28,618 nt of DNA from Ophiothrix spiculata (GCA_000969725.1 JXSR01S011379.1); one strand, 5' to 3'. Shown: positions 10,279 to 20,250, counted from the first letter of the stretch. Notes: generated by a model not told the origin, from the letters alone. Program-made: numbers and translations.

Positions 10279-10498
10279 CATGCCTTATTCCTACGAATGC
10301 TGAAATTGGTCCCGTGGAAATAAGTTTTCTATCCTTATCATTAGAAACGATGTCTTGCTTTATCTTTAACAATGGGAATTCTCGCTTAAACCTGTAAATG
10401 GAATTTCTCACCTTAGACCGATTATGAAGTGTCTCACTTTCTCTGCTTAGGGGATTTATTCTGCGACATATAATTAACTTCATTCACTCATGATGTCT

Positions 10499-10663
10499 AT
10501 CCGTCAAGTTCAAAAAAGTAATAAACTGTGAGACTTTCAAATATGCTTTGCCTCACAATATCATATGTGATATCATTTTTGTTGGCATAAATACAAAATT
10601 GAAAATTTAAAAGAAGGATAGTAACTTAAACATTATCGTTTCAAGAATATTCTCAAAATAACC
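10499..10663 (+). repeat. Gap-flanking duplicate, left copy
   Basis: These 165 bases, starting ATCCGTCAAGTTC and ending CTCAAAATAACC, are nearly identical to 10714-10878 on the other side of the N gap, with about four single-base differences and no indel. That divergence suits two alleles of one locus better than an old duplication. Confidence 0.93.
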
Positions 10664-10713
10664 NNNNNNNNNNNNNNNNNNNNNNNNNNNNNNNNNNNNN
10701 NNNNNNNNNNNNN
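10664..10713. other. Assembly gap (50 N)
   Basis: Exactly 50 unknown bases. A round-number run is usually a placeholder and not a measured distance. Both flanks carry the same 165-bp sequence, so the true gap may be zero or negative. Confidence 0.99.
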
Positions 10714-10878
10714 ATCCGTCAAGTTCAAAAAAGTAATAAACTGTGAGACTTTCAAATATGCTTTGCCTCACAATATCATATGTGATATCATTTTTGTTGG
10801 CATAAATATAAAATTGCAAATTTAAAAGAAGGATAGTAACTTAAACATTATCGTTTCAAGACTATTCTCAAAATAACT
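10714..10878 (+). repeat. Gap-flanking duplicate, right copy
   Basis: Near-identical counterpart of 10499-10663. It differs at ATAAATATAAAATTGCAAA (versus ATAAATACAAAATTGAAAA), at CAAGACTATT (versus CAAGAATATT) and at the last base. It begins at the first base after the gap, as expected when two overlapping contigs from different haplotypes are placed end to end. Confidence 0.93.
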
Positions 10879-11299
10879 AAAACAGAATAACCTAACAAAA
10901 AGAAGGTATCCGAAAAAACTCGATGTACTCTATAATGTTGTATTATGTTTAAATGTTGTGTTATCACTGTCTTAAGATAAAAGAATCGAATCTGTCAAAA
11001 CTGGTGTTAAATATGCGTACATAACATATTTTATGAATTTTTCAAATGTATTAGCACCCCTCCTGTGTGCTGTAATCATATCAATATTTATCCTAAATCA
11101 GTCTATTTCTACAAGCCGACTAGCCCTGTTTAGAAATCGTGTATCGTCATGACAATGATATCGCATTTACGCAGCTGAAGTTTGACATTTTAGCAACATG
11201 AATTATTTGTTCTCTCACTAGGTAACCACGCTTTTGCTATTTTTCTTTGCACTTTCCTATTTACTGTGAAACTTTTTTAACACACGATCTGGTCTTGAA
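10879..11299. other. No gene or recognisable element
   Basis: AT-rich single-copy-looking sequence between the gap duplicate and the minisatellite-like region. No supportable feature was seen. Confidence 0.5.
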
Positions 11300-11990
11300 T
11301 TTGATCAATCGCCACTTGGTCTAATTCCATTTCATCTAAAAGACCTTTTCAAAACACGACTTTCCGAGAATTTCCGAACCTGATTTACTTTCCGGCAATT
11401 GCCGACAGAAAAAGTGACTCTTCAACACAATAATCAGAATGTAAAATTCTCGTTAACTGGTTGCGTACGAATTCGAACTTGTAATTAGGGTTAGCACTAA
11501 AGAGTCACTTTTGGTGTGATGCACTCCGATTTGACTGGCAATTCTAAGCTTAATCAGACGATCTCAAATGGAAATCTCACTCTGAGTCTGAGTCTGAATA
11601 TAATTATTTTTCACTTTTATTGCACTGCAAATGCGAGAGAATTTTCGGAAAATTGTGTTTACAAAAACTTATATGCTAATGAGCTCATACGTGATTGGTT
11701 GATAAAACGGCAATGTGGTCGACGTTCCGGAGATTTCCGAATTGATTTTGAAAAGGTCTATACCCAAATTGTTTACAACCATTGTGTATAAATTCAGGAA
11801 GTATAATTGCTATTTTGTCTACAACCAATTTAGTCTGATGACCATATTATCTAAACTCCCATTTTGTCTAAAACAATAAATATTATAGGTCATATCTCAG
11901 TTTCTGTAATTCTTATTTGGTTTAATTCCCATTTTGGATAAATCATTTTATCTAATCCCATTTAGTATAATTGATTAGACAAACTGATAT
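11300..11990 (+). repeat. Decayed minisatellite interrupted by a MITE
   Basis: Degenerate monomers of roughly 15-20 bases built on ATTTNGTCTAATNCCC recur on both sides of the MITE: left, CACTTGGTCTAATTCCATTT at about 11313; right, ATTTTGTCTACAACC, ATTTAGTCTGATGACC, ATTTTGTCTAAAAC and CCCATTTAGTATAATTG between about 11810 and 11975. The array has decayed enough that no two monomers match exactly. The same motif flanking the MITE shows that the MITE inserted into it. Confidence 0.6.
11341..11759. mobile_element. MITE of the GACCTTTTC family, copy 1
   Basis: Left end AGACCTTTTCAAAACACGAC and the inverse of the right end, AGACCTTTTCAAAATCAATT, form a terminal inverted repeat followed by shared CCGAGAATTTCCGAA-like sequence. 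The same termini occur at 23720-23960, so this is a family with at least two members here. Internal GAGTCACTTTT/AAAAGTGACTC sequences (about 11413 and 11502) add a second inverted pair. No transposase frame is present; the 91-codon frame at 11516-11791 runs past the end and is not convincing. Confidence 0.75.
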
Positions 11991-12521
11991 TAATTAGAAA
12001 AAAAATGCGTTCTATTAAACTAATGTTGAGTTTGTATGTAAAACCATTTAGATATAAACACAAAACTTTGCAAACAACAAACTGAAATCTTTAGCATTAA
12101 ATGAAAAGTTACTTTTCTTTACAGCTGATTTCATATTTTGTGGAGTATTTCAAAGTAAGCCCTGAAAAGTAAGTTAGATTATTAGTTGAAATTTGACAGC
12201 TACTTCAATAATTAGAATTAAGAAAACGTTCGTTTTAGTTTCCCCTTCTTTAAATCTGACCATTTTTAATAACTTGCAATGTTTTATAAAAGAAAATAGA
12301 GAAAACAGGACAAAATACTGAATGGAGAACGAACTTCTTAGCTTTAGTTGATAATAATATTTTACAATTACGTATTAACATAACTGAATAATGACTTTCC
12401 ATGATAAAAATACATTTGGCCATGCATGATAGAGGAATATTTTGCAGACGTACAATATTGAACAGCTCATACTAACATCATCATATAGAAAGGACAACCA
12501 GCGATTCTTCTTGCAATAATT
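11991..12521. other. No gene or recognisable element
   Basis: AT-rich sequence with no supportable frame, inverted repeat or RNA signature. Confidence 0.5.
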
Positions 12522-12745
12522 TTGGACTCTTATACAGGCGGATTTACACATGGTCGAAGCTTGAGATATTTGCTACGTTTTTATAAAAACTGTAATGAAT
12601 ATTGATCGATAGCAGACGACAAGAAATTACGCGGCAAATTGCGAGAAGGGCGTTTTTATTCATGTGCATTGTACAGAATTACACAACGCAAACACTTCAA
12701 TATCACTTGAACTCAAGCCGGATATGTTCCATTTTCACTTGAATA
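12522..12745 (-). repeat. Inverted fragment of the beta repeat with replaced middle
   Basis: On the minus strand both ends match the conserved part of the beta units. One end has CAAGTGAAAATGGAACATAT (compare 15537 on); the other has CAATATTCATTACAGTTTTT and ATGTGTAAATCCG with GAGTCCAA (compare about 15698-15785). The central roughly 100 bases do not match any beta copy. This is either a diverged solo copy with a substituted middle or a separate element sharing the same ends. It extends the repeat family left of copy A, in opposite orientation. Confidence 0.65.
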
Positions 12746-13324
12746 GACCAGTCCTGTGAACATGGTGAAATATCGATGGTGAAATTAAGTGAAAGTTATT
12801 CGATTCATCGGCTTTTTCAAGGATTTATTCTACCTTAAGCAAAATATTGATATATCCTTAATGTAATATTTTGTTATTTTTATTTGTTACATTTACAATT
12901 TTTCATGTGGAAAATATGGTATTGTAAGGTGGTTAATAAAAGAAATAACTGTCTTTGGGTTTTAAAGTAACTACTGGCATCATGACGTCATATAGGCAGC
13001 GTCTGAGGATCCTATTCTGATTTTCCTCCTTTTTACTTTCTTTATTTTTTATTTATATAATTTCGTGAACTTGATGTGCAAAGTCTCAAAACATTTAATT
13101 GTGCAGGTACGAGTGATGGTATAATTAAATCATGGCGAGTTAAAAGATGGTGAGTTAATTATGACGATTATTAATCTATACTCTAATAATACTCTAATAG
13201 TACAAACTTGCAGACACATTTTTCGCATTTGGTGTCAAATATCACGAACTTAGAATGGAAAAATGTTTGTAAAAATCTTTAAAAAGAATACATAGCAATG
13301 GGTAGCAAACAACCAAAATCGAAT
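12746..13324. other. No gene; left edge of repeat copy A
   Basis: Mostly unique AT-rich sequence. It includes two close GGTGAAAT motifs near 12767-12785 and GGCGAGTTAA/GGTGAGTTAA near 13134-13157. From about 13298 the sequence begins to resemble the start of the beta units (ATGGGTAGCAAACAACC versus ATGGCAAGCAACCAACAC), so homology to the array starts slightly before the boundary chosen for copy A. Confidence 0.45.
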
Positions 13325-14371
13325 GTTACGGTAACCTATTTCAGAGCGAGAAAAGAACAACCAACCAATTCTTTAAGGCTCAACATACTCTATATAAAAC
13401 AGAGATAATCGTCAAAATGTATTTCCTTTCCAACATCATTCCTCCACTATGGATTTATTACATTTAAAATTACCCCACTTTATAATGACTTAATTCATTT
13501 TAATTAAGTCAAAGTTGTAACGGCGAGAATGTGCTTTGCAACAAATGATGCGCATTTATTGTGCGCGTTTGTCACAGAGTTAATTCCGAGCAATATAGCT
13601 TTAAATCAACTTATGGACAATTATTGCATGGTACAGTGGTAGACCTTGTGTTATAAGCTCTTAACATTCAATATAATTTGCTACTTCTCTTTATTTTATC
13701 TGGAGACAAGTAGAAAATACGAACAGAAGCATTTTGTGAAAGCTATTGTAATGTTATAACAAAGGCTACAGGTAGAAACGTATTTTTTCTGATTGTAATT
13801 TCTACAAGTACACAAATAAAATCAATTCTATTACAGAAACGCTTGAAATCTTGAAGGTAAATTAAGTTTAGCCAAAAGTTTTACATTAATCAAATTCTAA
13901 TGTATGTATATTTATACTTTTACCGACAACCAATGTGCATAATTATGTTTTGTAAATGTAATTAGGTCGCCCTATAGATATTAATATATAGGCCTATATT
14001 GGTGATCTCTATTATCAAGCTATCATAAAAACAATTCATAATCGTGAGTCCATCAATATTAATATTCAATCAGTTTTAATGTTAAGAAATATTTTTGATA
14101 CAGGTTCTCCATTATTCAATTCAATCTTACACATGAACAAGAATATATACACCGGGAATTTATGTGAATTTAGTATTAAGTTTCATTTATAGCACTTTCT
14201 AGATGATCATCTATAGGCTGAATTGCAAATCTTTAACACTGTTACACATCAATATGCTAACCTACCCCATAAAAATAAGTTTTGAAAAATTAAGCCTTCT
14301 TTTAAATATATTCTGGACCTTGGAATGAAAATTGCAAACTTTGATCATTTTTCATATGGAGGATAATTGTA
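13325..14371 (+). repeat. alpha1 sub-unit of copy A
   Basis: Closest relative is alpha2 (20319-21415). More distantly it aligns with the first kilobase of the beta units: ATTACCCCA-TTTATAA-TGACTT, TTAATTAAGT, GGCGAGAA-GTG, ATCAACTTATGGACAAT, CATGGTA and CTTGTGTTATAAGC occur in the same order in both. The unit thus arose by an older alpha/beta duplication before the alpha-beta pair was itself duplicated. Confidence 0.85.
13704..13856 (+). pseudogene. Exon-like blocks in alpha1 (hypothetical relic)
   Basis: A 68-base block (13704-13771) ends at ACAG followed by GTAGAAACG. A 20-base block (13837-13856) is preceded by TTCTATTACAG and followed by GTAAAT, both good splice-site matches. In alpha2 the first block is also preceded by a pyrimidine tract ending CTAG, but here that acceptor reads TCTGG, so it is lost. 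Translation of the shared part gives EAFCESYCNVITKAT in both alpha copies. The family is not recognised. Splice-like borders arise often by chance in AT-rich DNA, so this is a weak call. Confidence 0.22.
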
Positions 14372-15214
14372 ATATGGTTTAAGTATAGTGATACAATATT
14401 ACTGTGCAATGAATTTTACTCAAACATGACGCTTAAGTCATTTTTTTTCTGAAAAGACAAAGACAAGCAACAGACACAACGGCAAGGTTTAAGGGAAGGG
14501 CAAGAAAAGATCAACAAAAAGACTCATTGGTAAGTTCACCGACTCTCAAACCAGAGTTAATTTTCAATTATTAGATTTCAGTTTGATAATAATGTAATTG
14601 TATTTTATTTCCAATCACGTTCTTCCGTCCATCAATTTCATTAATTTGGGATTACCCCATTTTATAAAATGACTTAAAATCTTAATTAAGTTAAAGTTGA
14701 AAAGGCGAGAAGGTGATTTAAAACAAATAATGCACAGTTATTGTGTATGGCACAATGGTGAATCCTAATAATATATGCCTTAAATCAACTTATGGACAAT
14801 AATCTCATGGTAGAGTGGTAGATCTTGTGTTATAAGCTTTTAACATTAAGTCTAGTTTGTTACTTCTGTCCATGCTTAAAGACAGATCACAGTGGAGCAT
14901 TTTCTGAAGCTATTGTAATATTCAACAAAATGTTGCAGGTAAAAACGCATTTTTATTCAGAATTTCTACAAGTGGGCAAATACAATTTCTTTCTTAATAG
15001 AAAAGCTTGAAAATCGAAAGCTTTGCATAAGATTAATTAAATAATAATGTACCTGTTTTTGTTCTTTTACCGGCGCTCAGATGTATTAGTAAAATAATTG
15101 TACTGTGCTTGGTATTTAAATGTAATTGGGTCGTTCTTTACAAATTTTCAAATTATCGGACTCCTTTAAAAGGTACTTCCAATAATAATTGCGAGTCACC
15201 GCTTAAATGGACTC

Positions 15215-15249
15215 TTATAGACCAGGAAAATCCATTTCCTTGTCTATAA
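15215..15249. repeat. Hairpin at the beta1 deletion junction
   Basis: TTATAGACCAGGAAA (15215-15229) and TTTCCTTGTCTATAA (15235-15249) are reverse complements with one mismatch and a 5-base loop. Other beta copies carry only the right-hand arm (TTTCCTGGTCTA in beta2 and beta3). Confidence 0.85.
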
Positions 15250-16030
15250 GGAAATTTTTAATTTTTTCAAGGAAGATTAAAGGGAAGAAGTATTGGGTTT
15301 ATCTTTTATTCTTCAAGTCAATTGTCGCCCACAATAAAATCACAGCAAACCCTGAAGTATAACTCCTTGTAATAAAAATAAAATATATAGTATAATATCT
15401 TCTGCATGAGAAATCTTACCGGAAACAATAAAAGTGACTATTATAAACGATAGCTTGCCTTAGAACCGCAGTGTGAGCCTAATGAAAGCAATGTTCACTC
15501 TTTTCACCCCGATGAATGATAAAGCTGATCAATCCAAGTGAAAATGGAACATATCCGCCTGAGAAAAACTGATATTTACAATGTTTACACATCGATATGT
15601 GAATATCCGGATGTGTATCAATACAATTAGATAAAACATCAGAAATAAACTCTACAATCATAGCCATTCTTGCTAAATTTTTACAGCTAACTAAAGGCAA
15701 TCAATATTCATTACAGTTTTATATGAAAACTCAGCAAATATTTTCAACTCTGGTGATGTGTAAATCCGATTGTATTATAGAGCCAAAACGAATCATTAAC
15801 ATGATAAATGTTGGTTGTATATTAGGAAGGAACAGAAAATTGTGGTCAAAATGGCACAAAATACATTATTATACATGATGTGAATTTGTTTTAAAATATG
15901 TTAAGTTCATAAAATGACGCATTTGAAAAATAATGTAAGTCTCATTTTGAAACATTTTGATGGTAATTTAATTTTGATAAAATTGTGTCATTGGTAAAAT
16001 TGCTTCAGAGTCTTAATTCGATGATAATTA

Positions 16031-16140
16031 GAGAAAAGGCAAAGGGGAAGGGGAAAAGGATGGAAGAAGAGGAAGAAGTAGATGGAATGAAAGAAGGACA
16101 AATGAAGAGCAACAGGAGAAATGAAAGAAGAAAATGAGGA
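16031..16140 (+). repeat. Polypurine tract of beta1
   Basis: About 110 bases almost entirely A and G (GGGGAAGGGG, GGAAGAAGAGGAAGAAG and similar). The same tract occurs at the equivalent place in beta2 (20022-20128) and beta3 (23388-23520) with different lengths, so it predates the duplications and has since drifted like a simple repeat. Confidence 0.92.
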
Positions 16141-16976
16141 CGTAAAATGTGGTGGCAATTAAAGATCAGATAATACTTTATATTTCCAATCTAACAAAAG
16201 GACCTGGTATCGTTTCAGACTCAATAATTTCAGAGACAAGAGTAACAATTAGCAACATTAAAGGAGCAAACTTTTTTGAAACTTTCTAAGATTTTGGTAC
16301 CAAAGTATTGCTGATATTTTTCTCATTACCCATTGACGTTTCAAGGCTGATTTATATTTCGTTTTGGCGATATATATTTAAATGTGTCTAAATATGGTAA
16401 CCATAATTAATTTTACATGATAACGGATAGACGGGTCTGAAATACAAAATTATCCATAAATCAGAATGGTTTGATCGATTCAGCTGAAATTTGAAACATA
16501 GACCTATTATAGTGGTCGTCTTTTGTATGACATTAAAAAACTAAATTTTGACAAAACAGACCAAACTTCTAAGAATAACTCTTATTTTCTGCATTCTGCG
16601 TGAATATTGAGCGAAATGTCCCGAGAACAATCCACTTCATCACATGCTGATTGTCTTTTTTCTGATATTGCAAAAAAGTGACCCAAATAGAAATCATTGG
16701 AGAAGAGTAATTACATTGATCTTTTAATTTTTTTTGTTCAAAGTACAAGCATACCAGTATTATATATATTGTAAGTTTTAATTTATTGTTCCTTTAAGAA
16801 GGCGGTTTCGACATAATTTAACTTGTACTTTTGTTTTGTTCAAAAAATAATCATAATTATGTACCTTTATTAGAATATTATGGTTATTGTGCAAAAGCAG
16901 AATGAATCTTAATCCAATCTTTGTTCAAACTGTATAACATAATTATTAACTGACAATAAATCTGATTAATAAAAAT

Positions 16977-17012
16977 GGCCAAATATACTTCAGGACCAAA
17001 TATACTTCAGGT
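16977..17012 (+). repeat. Short tandem repeat, two 17-bp units
   Basis: CCAAATATACTTCAGG occurs twice in immediate succession (about 16978 and 16995) between copies A and B. It is small and of no obvious role. Confidence 0.85.
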
Positions 17013-17248
17013 CCCATCCAAAATTTTAGAGTTAATGGTTAGGGTTACACTATGTATATAAATTAGATATTTTGAAATATTTACACCGGAAATTTATGTG
17101 TACTTCTGACTTAGGACTTAATTTCGTATATAGCACATTTTAGATTTATAAAAATACCAGCATTTTAGGCTGAATTAAAAAATATTTGGACTTTGGTCTG
17201 AAAATCCCAAAAGTTTGATCATTATTCATATGGAGGATAAATGTAATA

Positions 17249-17694
17249 TGTGTCCCGTCATATCTAAAGGTACCTTAATACCGGCATAGTAAATTACGAG
17301 ATATGGGCCATTGAAGCTGAGCATAGTCAAAAATCACGTCCAAGGTCAAATTTCTAATTTCATCAGAAACGTTACTTTTGAAGTGTATTCTGTCATATTA
17401 ATCAGGTTCCAACATCCAAAACATAAGAAAAATGTTGTAAAAACCAAGATAAAATTCCTTTCTTCATTTAAGTTTTACTCGGTACAGAAACTTTAAACTT
17501 GATTTTCTTAGAACTATAGTTTTCGGAATCAGCCCGATGCCTTTTACCAATCTGGACGTAACTTTGCAATCGAACATCCAATATCCAAAAGCAAGGTGTC
17601 ATTTTAAAGTTTAAACTTTAATCTCTCAGATGAGACCAAAAAATAAATTTTCATTTTGCCACCCTTAAGGTACCTTTCGATATGACGGGTCACA
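17249..17694. mobile_element. TA-flanked MITE in copy B with paralogous empty sites
   Basis: Termini TGTGTCCCGTCATATC (left) and the inverse of TGTGACCCGTCATATC (right) extend to an inverted repeat of about 30 bp ending AAAGGTACCTTAA. TA flanks both sides (17247-17248 and 17695-17696). At the equivalent position copies A and C read GTAATATGGTTTAAG without the insert, so the pre-insertion site is seen directly. The element is 446 bp with TA target choice and no transposase. The terminal TGTGACC matches the MITE at 6604-6933. The 61-codon frame inside is not supported. Confidence 0.88.
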
Positions 17695-17782
17695 TATGGT
17701 TAAGTCTAGTGATATTACTGTGCGATATATTTTACTCAAACATGACGCTTTAAGTCATTTTTTGTTTTCTGAAAAGACAAAG

Positions 17783-17872
17783 ATGCCAATCAACAAACAC
17801 AACGGCAAGATACTTATGGCAAGAGCAAGAACAGGGCAATTCATTTCAAGTTCACCGACTCTTAAAACAGAG
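17783..17872 (+). pseudogene. Exon-like block at start of beta2 (hypothetical relic)
   Basis: An ATG at 17783 opens 30 codons (MPINKHNGKILMARARTGQF and on) that end at CAGAG followed by GTAATT, a good splice donor. The homologous block in beta3 starts at 21582 and reads MASNQHNGKVLKARARKGQQ before a length change. In alpha1 the related block begins MGSKQPKSNV at 13298 and later reads RARKEQ. Shared initiation codon and RARK-type sequence suggest a common ancestor that may have been a first coding exon. Indels of 8 bases and lost donors in sister copies show that most are dead. No family recognised. Confidence 0.22.
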
Positions 17873-20021
17873 GTAATTTTCAATTATTACAATTCACTTT
17901 GATAATAATGTAATTGTATTTTATTTCCAATCAAATTCTTCCATCATCAATCTCTTTGATTTGGGATTACCCCATTTTATAAAATGACTTAAAATCTTAA
18001 TTAAGTTACAGTTGTAAAGTCGAGAAGGTGAATTACAACAAATGATTCACAATCATGGCGTGTAACACAATGTCAAATCCTGATAATTAAAGGCTTAAAT
18101 CAACTTATATACAATTAGTTTATGGTAGAGTGGTAGATCTTGTGTTATAAGCTTTTAACATTAAGTCTTATTTGTTACTTCTGTTCGTTTTTAAACACAA
18201 TTCACAGTGGAGCATTTTCTGAAAGCTATTGTAATATTGAACAAAATCTTGCAGGTAAAAACGCGATTTTATTCAGAATTTCTACAAGTGGACAAATACA
18301 ATTTCTTTCTTAATAGAAAAGCTTGAATCATGATGGAGTTAGATACGTATAGTAGAAAGCTTTGCATAAGAATAATTAAATAATAATGCACGTATTTTGT
18401 TCTTTTACCGGCACTCAAACGTATTACTACAAAATAATTGTACTGTGCTTGGTATTTAGATGTAATTAGGTCGTTCTTTACAAATCCTCAAATAATTATC
18501 ACCAGGCTGCCTTTAAAGGTACTTCTAATCACCATTTCGAGTCAACCAATTGATCAATGTACAATCATTTCTAATTTGAAGAAGTCGTTTTGTCTATGTG
18601 TACAAGCCTTACGTTTCTTCATTCAAATTCAATTCGACATTATGTCACATATGCATATTTGTAACAAGACTCTACATCTAAATTAAGTACTATACTAGTA
18701 TTCTACATTTATATTCAGTAATCTGAAAATGAGTTAAGAATTCGTTGCAGGAATCCACGTTTGGATTGATCTTCCATGCATCGTCAAGACGCAATCTGCA
18801 CTGATAGAATCTACATCGCTGTAGATCGAAGTCGATCTGAGCTCTCTTGCATCTTGCCCCATCATTTTGCCGCCAGCAGAGACCCTGCCGCCAGACACTT
18901 TTTACGTCCCTGGTCCTAATTGACTGAAATTACCTCTTCAGCAATAGGGCACATACCAAATGAATCGGGTAGGTTTTTTTTTACTCAAATATAGCAATAC
19001 ATCATTGGCATTTATGTGCATAAATGATTACAAAACATGTTAAAGAGCATCAAACAGTCAACATTAATCTTCAACACCCTACCAGAATTTTTTCGTAAAA
19101 TGTCTGACTGCGTAGCCTAGAAAAATTCCTGGACGAATCAAATGTACATATGGCATGAATATATTTCCGGCTATCAAAGTCATCGATTGAATGAACTCTG
19201 ATCATAGTGTTACTTTACATAATAAAGTATATTTATGTATACTTTGTCGGAGAGAAATCTTTTCCTGGTCTATATGGAAATTTAAGGAAGAAGTATTGGG
19301 TTTATCTTTTATTCTTCAAGTCAATTGTCGCCCACAATAAAATCACTGCAAACCCTGAAGTACATATAAGTCTATTTAATAAAAATAAAAATGTATAGTG
19401 TATCTTCTGCATGGAAAATCTTCCCGGAAATAATAAAAGTGACTATTATAAACAATAGTTTGCCTTTGAACCGCAGTGTGAGCCAAATAAAAGCAATTTT
19501 ACCTCTTTTCAAACCCGATGAATGACAAAGCTTATCAATTCAAGTGAAAATGGGACATATCCGTCTGAGAAAAAGCTGATATTTACAAATCGATATGTGA
19601 ATATCCGGATGTGTATCAATACAATTAGATAAAACATCAGAAATAAACTCTACAATCATAGCCATTCTTGCTCAATTTTTACAGCTAACTAAAGACAATC
19701 AATATTCATTACAGTTTTATATGAAAACTCAGCAAATATTTTTCAACTCTGGTGATGTGTAAATCCTATTGTATTATAGAGCCGAAACGAATCATTAACA
19801 TGATAAATGTTGGTTGTATATTAGGAAGGAACTGAAAATTGTGGTCAAAACGACATAAAATACATTATTCTACATGATTTGAATTTGTTTAAAATATGTT
19901 AAGTTCACAAAATGACGCGTTTGAAAAATGATGCAATTCTCGGTTTGAAACATTTTGTTGGAAAAAAACTGATAAAATTGTCACATTAGTAAAGATGCTT
20001 CAAAGTCTTATTTCGATGATT

Positions 20022-20128
20022 AGAGAATAGGGAAAAGGTCGGAGAAAAAGGAAGAGGAAGAAGTAGATGGAATGGGAAAGAATGAATGGAAGAAGGAATA
20101 TGTAAAGGAGGATCAGGAGGAATGAATG
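20022..20128 (+). repeat. Polypurine tract of beta2
   Basis: A/G-rich stretch (GGAGAAAAAGGAAGAGGAAG and similar) equivalent to those in beta1 and beta3. Copy B ends here. Confidence 0.9.
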
Positions 20129-20129
20129 C

Positions 20130-20250
20130 GATATTTTGTACAGGTTGACATGAACATCTTGAGGGATGAAACATGATTATCAGACCTCATCCCAATTTTG
20201 CATTTCAGACATCTTTTATCACTAAATCATGACAACCTGTACAAAATATC
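20130..20250. mobile_element. 121-bp miniature element with 24-bp TIRs
   Basis: GATATTTTGTACAGGTTG followed by ACATGA at the left is mirrored at the right by its reverse complement, with one mismatch in 24 bases. The element starts exactly where copy B stops matching copies A and C, so it either inserted at that breakpoint or helped cause the break. No flanking target duplication is clear. It is too short to encode anything. Confidence 0.72.

Larger units (their letters stand above)
13325..16937 (+). repeat. Large direct repeat, copy A (alpha1 + beta1)
   Basis: Aligns by eye with copy C (20319-24290) from GTTACGG through TTTGTTCAAACTGTATAA. Landmarks in order are GAGCGAGAAAAGAACAACCA, ATTACCCCACTTTATAATGA, GTAACGGCGAGAATGTGCTT, ACCTTGTGTTATAAGCTCTT, the start of beta at about 14372, the conserved core at 15591-15674, the purine tract and the tail. 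Copy A lacks the SINE tail and MITE found in copy C. It has its own unmatched block at about 16290-16610 and a deletion near 15200. No frame is shared intact with C, which argues against a functional gene. Confidence 0.92.
14372..16937 (+). repeat. beta1 sub-unit of copy A
   Basis: Homologous to beta2 (17697-20127) and beta3 (21416-24290). It has a shortened middle near 15200, where sequence present in beta2 and beta3 is missing and a small inverted insert is present. The segment 15430-15990 is the best preserved part across copies. The minus-strand frame at 15479-15700 lies in this part but is broken in beta2 and beta3 by a stop and a 9-11 bp length difference. The beta tail (about 16610-16937) matches 23965-24290 closely. 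Confidence 0.88.
17050..20127 (+). repeat. Partial repeat copy B (alpha tail + beta2)
   Basis: 17050-17248 matches only the last part of alpha (ACACCGGAAATTTATGTGTA, TATAGCAC, GGCTGAATT, CATATGGAGGATAA), so most of alpha is absent. After an inserted MITE the beta2 unit follows from 17697. Beta2 is the longest beta in its middle: about 18690-18990 has no counterpart in beta3. It ends after the purine tract; the beta tail found in A and C is missing and the sequence switches to another short inverted-repeat element at 20130. Confidence 0.88.

Noticed and set aside
10152-10483. 81- and 83-codon frames on opposite strands
   Set aside because: Both run through the SINE head; the amino-acid sequences are translations of tRNA-like DNA.
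14815-14845. GGTAGAGTGGTAGATC, resembling a tRNA A box
   Set aside because: No B box follows within the right distance in any unit and no cloverleaf can be drawn. The match is to part of a repeat.
14881-14939. Peptide GAFSEAIVIFNKMLQ in beta1 resembling a tetratricopeptide repeat helix
   Set aside because: The TPR-like reading depends on a single-base deletion unique to beta1. All sister copies read GAFSESYCN or EAFCE-YCN instead.
17030-17060. GGTTAGGGTTACAC, suggesting telomeric repeat
   Set aside because: Only one TTAGGG unit is present; there is no array.
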